DNA from: Chitinibacter bivalviorum
Lineage (GTDB): Bacteria > Pseudomonadota > Gammaproteobacteria > Burkholderiales > Chitinibacteraceae
DNA: 64,000 nt
Direction: 5' to 3'
Assembly (NCBI RefSeq): GCF_013403565.1
Contig: NZ_CP058627.1
Location: 2,046,001 to 2,110,000 of the forward strand
The notes beneath the pieces are model-generated. The model searched no databases. It saw nothing but the letters and a program-made list of their open reading frames with translations, and was not told the origin of the DNA. This document shows positions 25,454-34,114 of the stretch, in pieces (position 1 is the stretch's first letter; every line of letters starts with the position of its first letter). The position numbers were made by a program, and so were the translations under genes.

Positions 25454-26413
25454 TTAAAACTTGGCGAGAATCGATCCCCAAGCAAATCCACCACCAATGC
25501 CTTCCATCAAGATGGTCTGGCCACGCTGAATTTTGCCCGATCTCACACCATGATCGAGCGCCAGAGGAATCGATGCTGCTGACGTATTTCCTTGCTCACC
25601 CAAAGTAACGATGACATTGTCCATCGACATGCCCAAGTGTTTGGCAGTCGACTCGATAATGCGCACATTAGCTTGATGCGGCACCAACCAATCAATGTCG
25701 GACTTTTCCAAACCCGCTTCGGACAAGGTTTCTTCGGCAATATCGGCCAAAGCACGCACTGCGAATTTGAAGACCGCATTGCCTTCCATATAAATCCACG
25801 GCTCACCATCGAGCACGCCTTGCTTAGGACGCGCAGCGGTTTTCAAAATGCCATTGTAACGGCCATCGGCCTTCAGACGCGTAGCCAAAATGCCGGGTTC
25901 GTCTGATGCAGTTAGCACCACAGCGCCAGCGCCATCACCAAATAAAATACAAGTCCCGCGGTCTTCCCAATTAATCAGGTTGGACAGCTTTTCAGCCCCA
26001 ACCACCACGGCACATTTTGCTGCACCGCTTTTAATCATGGCATTGGCGGTCGTCAGCGCGTAGACAAAACCAGCGCAAACGGCCTGCACATCAAATGCAG
26101 GAAAGCCATGCACGCCCAATTTGTTTTGCAGTAAACATGCGGTCGAAGGGAAAATATTATCTGGGGTCGTTGTTGCAACGATCAGCAAATCCACATCATC
26201 TTTGCTCACGCCCGCGCTTTCCAGCGCACGCTCAACGGCAATCAGCGCCAAATCAGACGTCAACTGCTCATCCGCTGCGATATGGCGCGACGAAATACCG
26301 GTACGTGTCACAATCCATTCGTGACTCGTATCAACCGTTTTGGCTAATTCATCATTAGTCAAAATACGCTCTGGCAAATATGAGCCAGTGCCCGCAATTT
26401 TGGAATAAATCAC
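25454..26413 (-). CDS. fabH: 3-oxoacyl-[ACP] synthase III
   Basis: Starts fatty-acid synthesis by condensing acetyl-CoA with malonyl-ACP. The 319-residue product has the catalytic Cys in DVQAVCAGFVYALTTAN, the His in VPHQANVRIIES, and the Asn in EQGNTSAASIPLAL. GTG 26413 (protein start MIYSKIAGTGSYLPE) is preceded by AAGGAG six bases upstream. It lies downstream of plsX. Confidence 0.96.
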   Translation of the reverse strand: MIYSKIAGTGSYLPERILTNDELAKTVDTSHEWIVTRTGISSRHIAADEQLTSDLALIAVERALESAGVSKDDVDLLIVATTTPDNIFPSTACLLQNKLGVHGFPAFDVQAVCAGFVYALTTANAMIKSGAAKCAVVVGAEKLSNLINWEDRGTCILFGDGAGAVVLTASDEPGILATRLKADGRYNGILKTAARPKQGVLDGEPWIYMEGNAVFKFAVRALADIAEETLSEAGLEKSDIDWLVPHQANVRIIESTAKHLGMSMDNVIVTLGEQGNTSAASIPLALDHGVRSGKIQRGQTILMEGIGGGFAWGSILAKF

Positions 26414-26468
26414 AACCCACTCCTTAGCCTACATAGTCGCCGAGCCTAAATCGGCCACTGGCAACTAC

Positions 26469-27527
26469 TTAGACGGATTGTTCTGCCGCTGATTTGTCGA
26501 TCGCGTCAGCGGACTCAAAATGCCGCAACTCATGCTGCACTTGATCGGTAATGCGCTGAATCAGGCTGGAGCGAGCTTCCTCAACGGCCTGAGCCAACGC
26601 CCAGTAAAACGCAACTTCGTCTGCGCCACCATGGCTTTTCACCACAATCCCGCGCAAACCCAGGAATGATGCACCATTAAATCGACGTGGATCTAATTTG
26701 TGCTTAAAGCTTTTCAGCACCGGCATGGCCGCCAGCGCCAATAATTTGGTAAACCAATTGCGCGTAAATTCAGCTTTTAAGAAAGTGCTGAACATCTGCG
26801 CGACGCCTTCAGACGCTTTCAACGTGATATTGCCGGTAAAGCCATCACACGCCACCACATCCACCGTGCCTTTGTAGATATCATTACCTTCCACATTGCC
26901 AACAAAATTCAGACGAGTCTGACGCACCAATTCGGCAGCGGCCTTCACAACTTCATTGCCTTTGATCTCTTCCGAGCCAACATTGAGCAAGCCAACAGTC
27001 GGCGCGTCTTTTTGCTTGAGCGCACCAAACATCGCCGAGCCCATGATCGCAAATTGCGTCAGTTGCAGCGGCGTTGAATCAACATTCGCGCCCAGATCGA
27101 GCATCAAAGTCTGCCCTTTCATCGTTGGCATCAAGCTGGCAATCGCAGGGCGATCAATGCCCGGAATCGTTTTCAAGACAAAGCGCGCCGTCGCCATCAG
27201 TGCGCCGGTATTACCTGCTGAAACGCAGGCATTGGCCTCACCCGATTTGACCAGATTAATCGCGACGCGCATTGAAGAATCTTTTTTATTCTTCATCGCC
27301 AATTGCGGCGACTCATCCATCGCCACTACTTCGGTCGCGGCGTGAATCCGCAAACGCGGGCCAAGCTGTGCTTTACACGCCTTTAACTCGGCTTCTAAAG
27401 CATCGGCCAAACCCACCAGCACGATATTCACATCGGGGTTATCGCGCAAAAAACGCAGGGCTGCTGGCACGGTCACATGAGCGCCGTGATCGCCACCCAT
27501 GGCATCAACTGCAACGGTAATATCCAT
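26469..27527 (-). CDS. plsX: Phosphate acyltransferase
   Basis: Makes acyl-phosphate from acyl-ACP for the PlsY route of phospholipid synthesis. The 352-residue product starts [14 protein letters not shown] and has [35 protein letters not shown] and the HGGADEVAF region. It sits in the standard rpmF-plsX-fabH order. A hairpin without a T run (GGCGCAAG/CTTGCGCC, 27550-27557 and 27570-27577) separates it from rpmF and may be a processing or stability element. Confidence 0.96.
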   Translation of the reverse strand: MDITVAVDAMGGDHGAHVTVPAALRFLRDNPDVNIVLVGLADALEAELKACKAQLGPRLRIHAATEVVAMDESPQLAMKNKKDSSMRVAINLVKSGEANACVSAGNTGALMATARFVLKTIPGIDRPAIASLMPTMKGQTLMLDLGANVDSTPLQLTQFAIMGSAMFGALKQKDAPTVGLLNVGSEEIKGNEVVKAAAELVRQTRLNFVGNVEGNDIYKGTVDVVACDGFTGNITLKASEGVAQMFSTFLKAEFTRNWFTKLLALAAMPVLKSFKHKLDPRRFNGASFLGLRGIVVKSHGGADEVAFYWALAQAVEEARSSLIQRITDQVQHELRHFESADAIDKSAAEQSV

Positions 27528-27617
27528 CTGAATTCCTAAAACGACGAACGGCGCAAGCGAGGGGTCTCACTTGCGCCGCAAGGCTAAGCAAAGCTTAGAG
27601 AGGCATTAAAGCGCGAA

Positions 27618-27797
27618 TTATTCGCCTTTAGCCTTGATCACACGACGGCCTTTGTAAAAGCCGTTTGGAGAAATGTGGTGCGGGCGATGAACTTCACCAG
27701 TCGCAGCATCTACAGACAAAGCTGGTGCAGACAGGAAGTCGTGAGCGCGGTGCATGCCACGTTTCGAAGGTGATTTTTTATTCTGTTGAACTGCCAT
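27618..27797 (-). CDS. rpmF: 50S ribosomal protein L32
   Basis: A 59-residue basic protein starting [20 protein letters not shown] and ending [13 protein letters not shown]. It includes the conserved SPSKRGMRR-like block and the [10 protein letters not shown] segment. It is a structural component of the large ribosomal subunit. AAGGAG lies just upstream of ATG 27797. The zinc-binding Cys residues found in some L32 proteins are absent, so this is a Cys-free form. It occupies the usual place between yceD and plsX. Confidence 0.97.
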   Translation of the reverse strand: MAVQQNKKSPSKRGMHRAHDFLSAPALSVDAATGEVHRPHHISPNGFYKGRRVIKAKGE

Positions 27798-27822
27798 GTT
27801 AAAACTCCTTAATACTCAGTTG

Positions 27823-28329
27823 TCATTCCGCTTTCCTGGTTTTCAACTGAGCCAGGACTGCAAACGGATTAGGTTTATCGCTCGCCAATTTGGCTAGCGC
27901 TTCGTCGCCACCACATACTTCATGCGTCAGCGCTACAGGTAAAGCGAGCAAAATCTCATCTTCAACCAGTGCTTCAATATCCAGCTCCGGATCAATCAAA
28001 ATCCCTTCGAGGTCTTCGTCGAGCATTTCTGCTTCGTCGATTTGTGCCTCGTCGGCAAATTGAGTCAACACGGTCTCACTGTGGAGCTGCCAAGGCGCAC
28101 CTAAGAGGCAACGCTGACAAACCAGCTGCAACTCACCCTTTACTTCTAAATAAAGCCAAGGGCGTTGCAGGCGATCTACGCCACTTTCGATATGCCAGAA
28201 TACTTCGCCTGACGTATCGGCCAACTGATCGGCAAGCCGGGAAAGTTGGGCAAGTGGTATAGAACCTTTGAGTTCTCTAGCTTCCTGCGCAAATTCCGCG
28301 CTATGTATCACAGTCACGCCATGGGTCAT
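27823..28329 (-). CDS. yceD: 23S rRNA accumulation protein YceD (DUF177)
   Basis: A 168-residue DUF177 protein of the type encoded before rpmF in most proteobacteria, where it is needed for 23S rRNA accumulation. It shows the CxxC pair in LVCQRCLLGAPW and an acidic middle (DEAEMLDEDLEG, DIEALVEDEILLALP), then the C-terminal NPFAVLAQLK motif. It starts the yceD-rpmF-plsX-fabH operon, with a promoter just upstream. It is divergent from maf. Confidence 0.92.
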   Translation of the reverse strand: MTHGVTVIHSAEFAQEARELKGSIPLAQLSRLADQLADTSGEVFWHIESGVDRLQRPWLYLEVKGELQLVCQRCLLGAPWQLHSETVLTQFADEAQIDEAEMLDEDLEGILIDPELDIEALVEDEILLALPVALTHEVCGGDEALAKLASDKPNPFAVLAQLKTRKAE

Positions 28330-28370
28330 TGGATATCGTCAGCTGCCGCGTAGAACCGGAAACCGCGCAT

Positions 28371-28398
28371 GATATAATCTGCGACCTATGTCTGTCAA
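28371..28398 (-). promoter_or_regulatory. Promoter of the yceD-rpmF-plsX-fabH operon, overlapping a maf -10 box
   Basis: On the minus strand: TTGACA (28393-28398), a 16-bp spacer and TATATC (28371-28376). On the plus strand a perfect TATAAT (28373-28378) overlaps it and can serve maf. The two divergent promoters would compete for polymerase. Confidence 0.65.
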
Positions 28399-28431
28399 AT
28401 GCGCACGGTGCGCGGTAACTATTAAATTCTT

Positions 28432-29043
28432 ATGAAAAAACAAGCCTCTCAGCCTACGAGCCCAAATATGCGTTTAGTCCTCGCCTCTACCTCGCCCTAT
28501 CGCAAAGAATTGCTTGCGCGCTTAGGCCTTGAGTTTGCTGTTGCCGCGCCTAATTTGGACGAATCGCCACTCGCGGGCGAGACCGCCGCGCAAACTAGCG
28601 AGCGCCTCGCCATTGCCAAAGCGCGCGTGCTGGCCGAACAATTTCCCAATAGTTTAATCATCGGCTCCGACCAAGTAGCGCTGCTCAATGGTGAGCAATT
28701 GGGTAAGCCGGGCACCCATGAGCGCGCAGTCAAGCAGCTGCAAGCCATGCGCGGCCAAACGATTGCGTTTCATACGGCATTGGCACTCTACAATACGGCG
28801 ACGGACACGCATCAAAGCATTGTAGATATTACCCGCGTCACGATGCGTAATTATACCGATGAGCAGATCGAAACTTATTTACAGCGCGAACAGCCGTATA
28901 ACTGCGCCGGTAGCGCCAAAACCGAAGGACTTGGCATTGTGATGATCGCCGCCATCGAAGGTCGCGATCCGGCGGCGATTATTGGCTTGCCGCTGATTGA
29001 GCTAGTGGCGATGTTAAATCACGAAGGTTTCCCGATCCTTTAA
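28432..29043 (+). CDS. yceF: Maf-family nucleoside triphosphate pyrophosphatase (YceF type)
   Basis: House-cleaning enzyme that hydrolyses non-canonical nucleotides; the YceF subgroup prefers 7-methyl-GTP. The 203-residue product has LVLASTSPYRKELLARLGL, the Ser-Asp pair in IIGSDQVALLNGE, LGKPGTHERAVKQL, and the C-terminal PYNCAGSAKTEGLG and GRDPAAIIGLPL. Homologues start near the internal Met13 (28468), so the first 12 residues may not be translated. It is divergent from yceD and followed by a 49-bp repeat. Confidence 0.92.
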   Translation: MKKQASQPTSPNMRLVLASTSPYRKELLARLGLEFAVAAPNLDESPLAGETAAQTSERLAIAKARVLAEQFPNSLIIGSDQVALLNGEQLGKPGTHERAVKQLQAMRGQTIAFHTALALYNTATDTHQSIVDITRVTMRNYTDEQIETYLQREQPYNCAGSAKTEGLGIVMIAAIEGRDPAAIIGLPLIELVAMLNHEGFPIL

Positions 29044-29054
29044 TACCAAATGAA

Positions 29055-29103
29055 GGGTATCAACCCCAAAACATTGATCATATTAGACTTGGAGCACATA
29101 CCC
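29055..29103. repeat. 49-bp palindromic element, copy 5
   Basis: Ends GGGTAT and ATACCC; CAAAAC at positions 13-18 in the left half, CAAGTC in the right half. Lies between yceF and the methyltransferase gene. Confidence 0.88.
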
Positions 29104-29129
29104 AAGTCATACAGCAAATAGAGGCAGCA

Positions 29130-29837
29130 ATGGCAGGCACTTTATATTTAATTCCCGTTCCGATGGGCGGCGACACACTGAGCAATATTTTGCCAGCCGA
29201 TGTGATCGAAACCGCCAAACAGCTCACCCATTTTGTCGTTGAAAACGCCAAAACCACGCGCGCGCATTTAAAAATGTTCGGTACACCACATGAATTGCGC
29301 AGCTTGTGGATGCAAGAATTATCTGAGCACACCAAAGACCACGAAGTCTCCGCCCTGCTCAAGCCCTTGCTCGAAGGCCACGACGTTGGACTCATGAGCG
29401 AGGCGGGCTGCCCCGGCGTCGCCGACCCTGGCGCGCGGCTGGTGCATTTGGCACACAGCCGTGGCATCAAAGTCACGCCGCTGGTCGGCCCATCGTCCCT
29501 GCTGCTGGCACTGATGGCCTCGGGTGCAAATGGGCAAAAATTCCGTTTCAACGGCTACCTGCCTTCCGACACGGCAGGCCGCCTGCAAGCGATCCGCCAA
29601 TTGGAAGCCACTTCGGCCAAAGAAGGACAAGCCGAGCTGTTTATCGAAACGCCCTACCGCAACCCAGCCCTATTCCAAGCCTTGCGCGACGGACTCAAAG
29701 GCAGCACCCGCCTGACGGTAGCCTGCGACATCACCTTGCCAACGCAGGAAATTCTGACGCTGGAAGCGGCGCAATGGAAAAAACGCGCAGAACCCAACAT
29801 CAACAAGCGCCCAACGGTGTTTATTATCCAAGCCTAA
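29130..29837 (+). CDS. RsmI-like SAM-dependent methyltransferase (tetrapyrrole methylase fold)
   Basis: A 235-residue member of the tetrapyrrole methylase superfamily, related to RsmI (16S rRNA C1402 2'-O-methyltransferase). It has LYLIPVPMGGDTLSNILP at the N-terminus, the SEAGCPGVADPGARLVHLAH motif and TPLVGPSSLLLALMASGANG. It is shorter than RsmI (about 280 residues) and lacks its C-terminal extension, so it is probably the paralogue often found next to maf in betaproteobacteria rather than RsmI itself. The substrate is unproven. 49-bp repeats flank it on both sides. Confidence 0.82.
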   Translation: MAGTLYLIPVPMGGDTLSNILPADVIETAKQLTHFVVENAKTTRAHLKMFGTPHELRSLWMQELSEHTKDHEVSALLKPLLEGHDVGLMSEAGCPGVADPGARLVHLAHSRGIKVTPLVGPSSLLLALMASGANGQKFRFNGYLPSDTAGRLQAIRQLEATSAKEGQAELFIETPYRNPALFQALRDGLKGSTRLTVACDITLPTQEILTLEAAQWKKRAEPNINKRPTVFIIQA

Positions 29838-29846
29838 ACTTAAATA

Positions 29847-29895
29847 GGGTATAGCCTCGAAAGCATTTATTTATATTGATTTCAGCCCTATACCC
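29847..29895. repeat. 49-bp palindromic element, copy 6
   Basis: Ends GGGTAT and ATACCC with 8-bp outer arms (GGGTATAG/CTATACCC). GAAAGC and GAAATC form the inner half-site blocks. Starts 10 bases after the methyltransferase stop codon. Confidence 0.9.
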
Positions 29896-29992
29896 AACAA
29901 AACAACGCCTCTAAATAAATTGATCACCCCTCTTTTAGAGCCTAAGCAATGAGGCGATAATGGACTTTTATTTGGCTCGTTTGGAGGTTCAG

Positions 29993-30466
29993 ATGGAAGT
30001 CACTCTTCAGCAACTCCCCGTCACTCGCGTTGCCTATCTGCATCAAGTTGGCCCTTACGATGAAAGCATTGGGCGTTTGTGGCAGAAATTCATGGGGCAG
30101 ATTCAGGCTTTGCAGCTGCCATTTCTGCAGCATTTCGGCATTTCCTACGACAACCCGCTGCAAACGCCGCCAGAGCAATGTCGCTATGCAACGGCGACCG
30201 AGGTGGGTGCAGATTTTATTGCCAGTGGCGAACTCCAAACGATGGAGATACCCGGCGGCTTGTACGCTTGCGCCGAATTTTATGGTTTACCCAACGATTG
30301 CGGCCCCGTTTGGCAGGACTTGCTGACGAATTGGCTGCCCAATAGTGACTATGTGTTTGATTGTGAGCGAGCGGGCTTTGAGCACTATTTGCCCACCGAT
30401 CGTTTTGATGAGCAGACGGGGGCATTTTCTTGCCGACTGTGTGCACCGGTAAAAGCGCGCAACTAA
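29993..30466 (+). CDS. GyrI-like small-molecule-binding domain protein
   Basis: A 157-residue protein with the GyrI/AraC effector-binding (SHOCT-free) fold: VAYLHQVGPYDESIGRLWQ at the N-terminus and the IPGGLYACAEFYG strand near residue 80. Such stand-alone domains include the gyrase inhibitor SbmC and toxin-binding proteins; the ligand is unknown. ATG 29993 follows GGAGG five bases upstream and gives the usual domain start; an ATG at 29960 would add 11 residues. It is monocistronic and flanked by 49-bp repeats. Confidence 0.82.
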   Translation: MEVTLQQLPVTRVAYLHQVGPYDESIGRLWQKFMGQIQALQLPFLQHFGISYDNPLQTPPEQCRYATATEVGADFIASGELQTMEIPGGLYACAEFYGLPNDCGPVWQDLLTNWLPNSDYVFDCERAGFEHYLPTDRFDEQTGAFSCRLCAPVKARN

Positions 30467-30510
30467 GAAAATTGGCGCAAATTGATGTGGCCATATCAGA
30501 TAGACCCACT

Positions 30511-30559
30511 AGGTATGGCTGCATACAGCTTTATTTACATCAACTTCATGGCAATACCC
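30511..30559. repeat. 49-bp palindromic element, copy 7
   Basis: Ends AGGTAT and ATACCC. The right half has GAAGTT in the inner block. Lies between the GyrI-like gene and the PAP2 phosphatase gene. Confidence 0.82.
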
Positions 30560-30651
30560 ACACCTCAATGTAAGCACTGGCAATACTAACAATGCCATTT
30601 CCATACGCATTGTGTATCGTGCGCGCCTTCATTCAATAAGAAAAACTGGCG

Positions 30652-31299
30652 ATGCACTTTCATTACTCTCGCTCCTTAATCGCGCTGCTAGCCTGCTCGG
30701 CCAGCCTTTTATTGTTGCTACTGAATTACCCCAGCTTGGCAGGTATCGATCTGGCGCTGGGGCAATGGGCGTATGCGCAAAGCTCGCTCGGGATTAAATT
30801 AAGTATATTGCTCGGTATTCTCGGCGGCGGGGTTGGTAGCTTAGTCATTGCGACTGGCTTGGCGGTGATTTTGTATTTCCGCTTTCAAGATCGAATCGCC
30901 GCATGGCTGATTTTCGGCGGCGTTGCCCTGAGCTGGTCACTGAACGCTATTTTCAAAGGCATTCTCGGCCGCCCGCGCCCAGAGTTTGAACACCTAGTGC
31001 ATACCACCGGCAATTCACTCCCCAGCGGGCATGCGATGGCAGCGGTGACCTTAGGCGCGCTGGTTTGGCTGGTCTTTAGTCGCCATCTACCGCAATTTCG
31101 CACCATTGGGCTAGTACTGGCGGCGCTTTGGATTGCACTGAGCGGCGCAGCGCGCTTGGTACTGGGGGTGCATTATTTCAGCGATATTCTGGCGGGCTAT
31201 TTGATGGCCTGCATCGTGGTCATTGCGCTGGGCCTGATCTACGACCAACTCATCTACGACCGACTGAGCACTACCACAGCGGCAAAGTCTCGCCGGTAA
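30652..31299 (+). CDS. PAP2-family membrane phosphatase
   Basis: A 215-residue integral membrane protein with about six membrane segments and the three-part acid phosphatase signature: KGILGRPRPE, PSGHAMAAVTLG and SGAARLVLGVHYFSDILAG. Enzymes of this type remove phosphate from lipid phosphates such as undecaprenyl pyrophosphate or phosphatidic acid at the outer face of the inner membrane. The substrate is not fixed by the sequence. The 3' end overlaps the convergent dinB gene by 29 bases. Confidence 0.9.
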   Translation: MHFHYSRSLIALLACSASLLLLLLNYPSLAGIDLALGQWAYAQSSLGIKLSILLGILGGGVGSLVIATGLAVILYFRFQDRIAAWLIFGGVALSWSLNAIFKGILGRPRPEFEHLVHTTGNSLPSGHAMAAVTLGALVWLVFSRHLPQFRTIGLVLAALWIALSGAARLVLGVHYFSDILAGYLMACIVVIALGLIYDQLIYDRLSTTTAAKSRR

Positions 31300-32329
31300 C
31301 TGGCTTTGGGCGTTCGGCAAAACGCACCCCCACGCCCAGCAGTCGCACCGGCTTGGCGCCGCGTTGCCAGGCTTGGCTTAATAGCGTGGCAAAAATCTCG
31401 GGATCGGGTGATGGGCAAATGCATTCCATCGTCGTTTGTGTGAAGTCGTGAAATTTGATTTTCACAAATGCTTTATGCGGGGTATCACGCTGAGAACGTT
31501 GCTGGCGTTGGCTAAAATCAGTATACAGTGAGGGTAGTTTGGCCATGCACGCCGCTAGATCGGGTAAATCTTGATTGTAGGTATGCTCAACCGACAGCGA
31601 TTTGCGTTTATCGCTGCGCGCCACTGGCCGCTCGTCAATGCCGCGACTTTGCCAATAGAGCGATTCGCCCAACCCCCCCAGCACACGCACCAACTCGGCG
31701 TGCGGCCAGCCTTGCACATCACCGCAGGTATTGAGCCCCAGCTTGGCGAGCTTACCTGCGGTCACTTTGCCAATCCCCCATAGTTTACCCACCGGCAAAG
31801 TCGGCATAAATGCGGCGACTTCATCGGGCGTAATGACAAATTGGCCGTTCGGTTTGCGCCAGTCGCTGGCGATTTTGGCGAGTAATTTATTCGGCGCAAT
31901 CCCTGCGCTGGCGGTAATCCCGACTTCGGCCTCGATGCGCGCACGAATTTCCTGCGCCATCAGCGTCGCGCTGCCGTGGCAATGCGGCAGACCCGTGACA
32001 TCAAGATAGGCTTCGTCGAGCGACAACGGCTCAATCCGATCGGTGTAATCGGCAAAAATCGCATGTACGCGGCGCGAGGCATCGCGATAGCGCTCGAACG
32101 AATGCGGCAGCAAGATTAGATTTGGACATTGCCGTAACGCCCATTTGGTCGGCATCGCCGAGTGGATGCCAAACTTGCGCGCTGGATAATTGCACGTGGA
32201 AATCACGCCGCGCTGATCGGGTGCGCCACCAATCGCAATCGGCACCTCGCGCAGCTCGGGGCGATCGCGCATTTCCACCGCCGCGTAAAAGCAATCGCAG
32301 TCGATATGTATGATTTTGCGCACCACCAT
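31271..32329 (-). CDS. dinB: DNA polymerase IV
   Basis: Y-family translesion polymerase. The product of about 352 residues begins VVRKIIHIDCDCFYAAVEMR (the metal-binding Asp residues) and has the SLDEAYLDVTG catalytic motif, TASAGIAPNKLLAKIASDWRKP and the helix-hairpin-helix region KLWGIGKVTAGKLAKLGL. A short beta-clamp-type tail may be present at the C-terminus. ATG 32329 follows a G-rich stretch and matches the DinB start. I did not find a convincing LexA box in the upstream bases. It overlaps the PAP2 gene tail to tail. Confidence 0.95.
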   Translation of the reverse strand: MVVRKIIHIDCDCFYAAVEMRDRPELREVPIAIGGAPDQRGVISTCNYPARKFGIHSAMPTKWALRQCPNLILLPHSFERYRDASRRVHAIFADYTDRIEPLSLDEAYLDVTGLPHCHGSATLMAQEIRARIEAEVGITASAGIAPNKLLAKIASDWRKPNGQFVITPDEVAAFMPTLPVGKLWGIGKVTAGKLAKLGLNTCGDVQGWPHAELVRVLGGLGESLYWQSRGIDERPVARSDKRKSLSVEHTYNQDLPDLAACMAKLPSLYTDFSQRQQRSQRDTPHKAFVKIKFHDFTQTTMECICPSPDPEIFATLLSQAWQRGAKPVRLLGVGVRFAERPKPVTGETLPLW

Positions 32330-32492
32330 TGCCCCCAAGCCCCAATAGTCAAAGTGTACGTTCGTTCTACTTGCATTGCAAGTCGCGTACCGCACCGTCT
32401 GTAAGCATAAATAGTAATTCTGGCTTTGCGTTTCGCCTTGGACTAACTAACCTTTATTTATCATTAATGGAGCATAGCCATATACCCCAACA

Positions 32493-32541
32493 CGGTATAA
32501 CTATCAAAGCCATGATTAAAAAAGTACACAGCCATATACTG
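32493..32541. repeat. 49-bp palindromic element, copy 8 (covers a start codon)
   Basis: Ends CGGTAT and ATACTG, slightly degenerate; CAAAGC at positions 13-18 of the left half. The start codon and first ten codons of the binding-protein gene lie within it. Confidence 0.7.
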
Positions 32542-33354
32542 AATATCTCGTTACTTTTTTTCCTCGCCAATTCGGCGCAGGCTTTACCGTCTTGCCCCAA
32601 GGAAATCAGTGTGGGCTTTTATGAGTTTGGTCTGCTCTACCATGAGGGCCAAGGCATTGATCGCCAAATAATTGATGAATTGGCCAAGCGGACATTATGC
32701 AAATTCAAAAGCCAAGCCTTGCCTCGGCCACAAATTTGGCAATTGCTCGACAATGGCTCATTAATGATGAGCGTTTCTGCCGTCAAAACAACTGAGCGCG
32801 AACAATTTTCGCTCTTTAGCGAGCCTTATTTGCGGCTAAAAAATATGGCTGTCTTGCCCAGATCAATCGCCGAGCTGGCGCCCAGCCCGCAGGCCTTTTT
32901 AGCGCAAAGCAATTTGCGCTGGGGCGTGGTACAAAGCTATCGCCACGGGGCACAACAAGATGAATTTATCGCCCAGCTGCGCTCGCAGCATCGCGTCGAT
33001 GAAGCGAGCGACAGCCAGCAATTATTTGAATGGATTCATCAAGGCAAGGTTCAGGGGATCTTCGCGCAGTCCACTGCCTACAATTATTACTATCGCCATC
33101 TGAATTTTACCCCCTTACCCGTCGCGCGCGACTGGGCCAAGGAAGATAAAGGCGTTGATGCTCGATTGGTGTTCTCGAAAAAACATTTTACTGAAGCCGA
33201 CATTGAGCAATGGAATCTCGTGCTGCGCGCCATGCGGAAAGACGGCACACTCGCCAAAATATTGCGCCAACATCTGCCGGAATTCGAAATTCCCCGCCTG
33301 ATGGACCAGACCCAGACCGCTGATCGCGCCACACAGCAAAAACCTGCTAAATAA
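32512..33354 (+). CDS. Periplasmic substrate-binding protein, type 3-like
   Basis: The product of about 280 residues has a signal peptide (IKKVHSHILNISLLFFLANS, cleavage after AQA) and a domain like extracellular solute-binding protein family 3. It shows SVGFYEFGLLYHEGQGIDRQ at the start, then a central ERE..FSLFSEPYLRLKN block and a C-terminal WNLVLRAMRKDGTLAKILRQ helix. Stand-alone proteins of this kind in proteobacteria often lack a transporter nearby, and none is seen here, so the ligand is unknown. ATG 32512 is chosen for the signal peptide. No good ribosome-binding site is visible, and the start lies inside a 49-bp repeat. Longer in-frame starts upstream exist but give no signal peptide. 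Confidence 0.72.
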   Translation: MIKKVHSHILNISLLFFLANSAQALPSCPKEISVGFYEFGLLYHEGQGIDRQIIDELAKRTLCKFKSQALPRPQIWQLLDNGSLMMSVSAVKTTEREQFSLFSEPYLRLKNMAVLPRSIAELAPSPQAFLAQSNLRWGVVQSYRHGAQQDEFIAQLRSQHRVDEASDSQQLFEWIHQGKVQGIFAQSTAYNYYYRHLNFTPLPVARDWAKEDKGVDARLVFSKKHFTEADIEQWNLVLRAMRKDGTLAKILRQHLPEFEIPRLMDQTQTADRATQQKPAK

Positions 33355-33436
33355 TTGTTTTATTGGTATTTTTCACCTAATCAAACCCAAAATACAGTCG
33401 ATAATGAATTATACCTTTCACAAAAGGGGATTGATC

Positions 33437-34072
33437 ATGTCCACCAGTATTTCATCGCTAGGCGTCAGTGTGAGCAGCTCCAGTAGTCTCAGTTATCGCG
33501 CCAAAACCGCCGACAGTGCAGCTACACCGCAAAGTGTGGAGCAAGAAAAGGTCAGCTTAGGCAATAGCAGCGATAGCCCTCTCACCTACGCCAAGCCCAA
33601 CCGCATCATGCCCGCCGACTTGCAAACCATGCTCGATGATTCACAGCGCAAAGTCGATGACATGATGAATTTGATTCGCCCGCTGCTTGAGCAACAAGGC
33701 CTGAATATCGCCAAAGTCGCTAGCGGCGAGCAAAAACTCACCGTCGATCAACCGACGATTGATGCCGCCAAACAAGCGATTTCGGAAGACGGTGAATGGG
33801 GCGTGAAAAAAGTATCCGAACGGATTTTAAGCTTTGCCAAATTTGCGATGGGGAACGATCCCGCGCAGCTCGATAAAATCCGCGATGCGGTGAAACTTGG
33901 TTTTGATCAGGCCAAGGAAGTGCTCGGCGGCACACTGCCAGAAATCAGCCAGAAAACCTACGACACGATTATGGGCGAGTTTGCGCGTTGGGAAAAAGAA
34001 GGCATTCCAAGCGGCGACACGGTGAGCCTCGCCAGCAACAAAGCGGCGACGACCGACAAGGTATCGGCCTGA
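33437..34072 (+). CDS. Conserved hypothetical protein with an EDGxWGV domain
   Basis: A 211-residue protein with a Ser-rich N-terminal tail, a central helix (ADLQTMLDDSQRKVDDMMNL), and a conserved C-terminal domain (about 120-195). That domain carries AISEDGEWGVKKVSERIL, FAKFAMGNDPAQLDKIRDAV and the LPEISQKTYDTIMGEFARWE block. I have seen this pattern in uncharacterised, DUF5610-like proteins, but that is from memory. ATG 33437 has AAGGGGA nine bases upstream. No signal peptide. The last residues (Lys-Val-Ser-Ala) and the stop are encoded by a 49-bp repeat, so the tail was probably rewritten by its insertion. Confidence 0.7.
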   Translation: MSTSISSLGVSVSSSSSLSYRAKTADSAATPQSVEQEKVSLGNSSDSPLTYAKPNRIMPADLQTMLDDSQRKVDDMMNLIRPLLEQQGLNIAKVASGEQKLTVDQPTIDAAKQAISEDGEWGVKKVSERILSFAKFAMGNDPAQLDKIRDAVKLGFDQAKEVLGGTLPEISQKTYDTIMGEFARWEKEGIPSGDTVSLASNKAATTDKVSA

Positions 34073-34107
34073 ATGCCATCATCGACAATGATTTCAAGCC
34101 TATACCC
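34059..34107. repeat. 49-bp palindromic element, copy 9 (contains a stop codon)
   Basis: Ends AGGTAT and ATACCC. The right half (TGATTTCA, then CTATACCC) is almost the same as copy 6. The last four codons and TGA stop of the upstream gene are within it. Confidence 0.85.
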
Positions 34108-34114
34108 TGCAATA

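Noticed and set aside
32330..32466. LexA box before dinB
   Set aside because: No CTGT-N8-ACAG site was found in the upstream bases.
33364..33416. TGGTAT ... ATACCT upstream of the hypothetical gene as a 49-bp element
   Set aside because: The span is 53 bp, outside the fixed length of the family.
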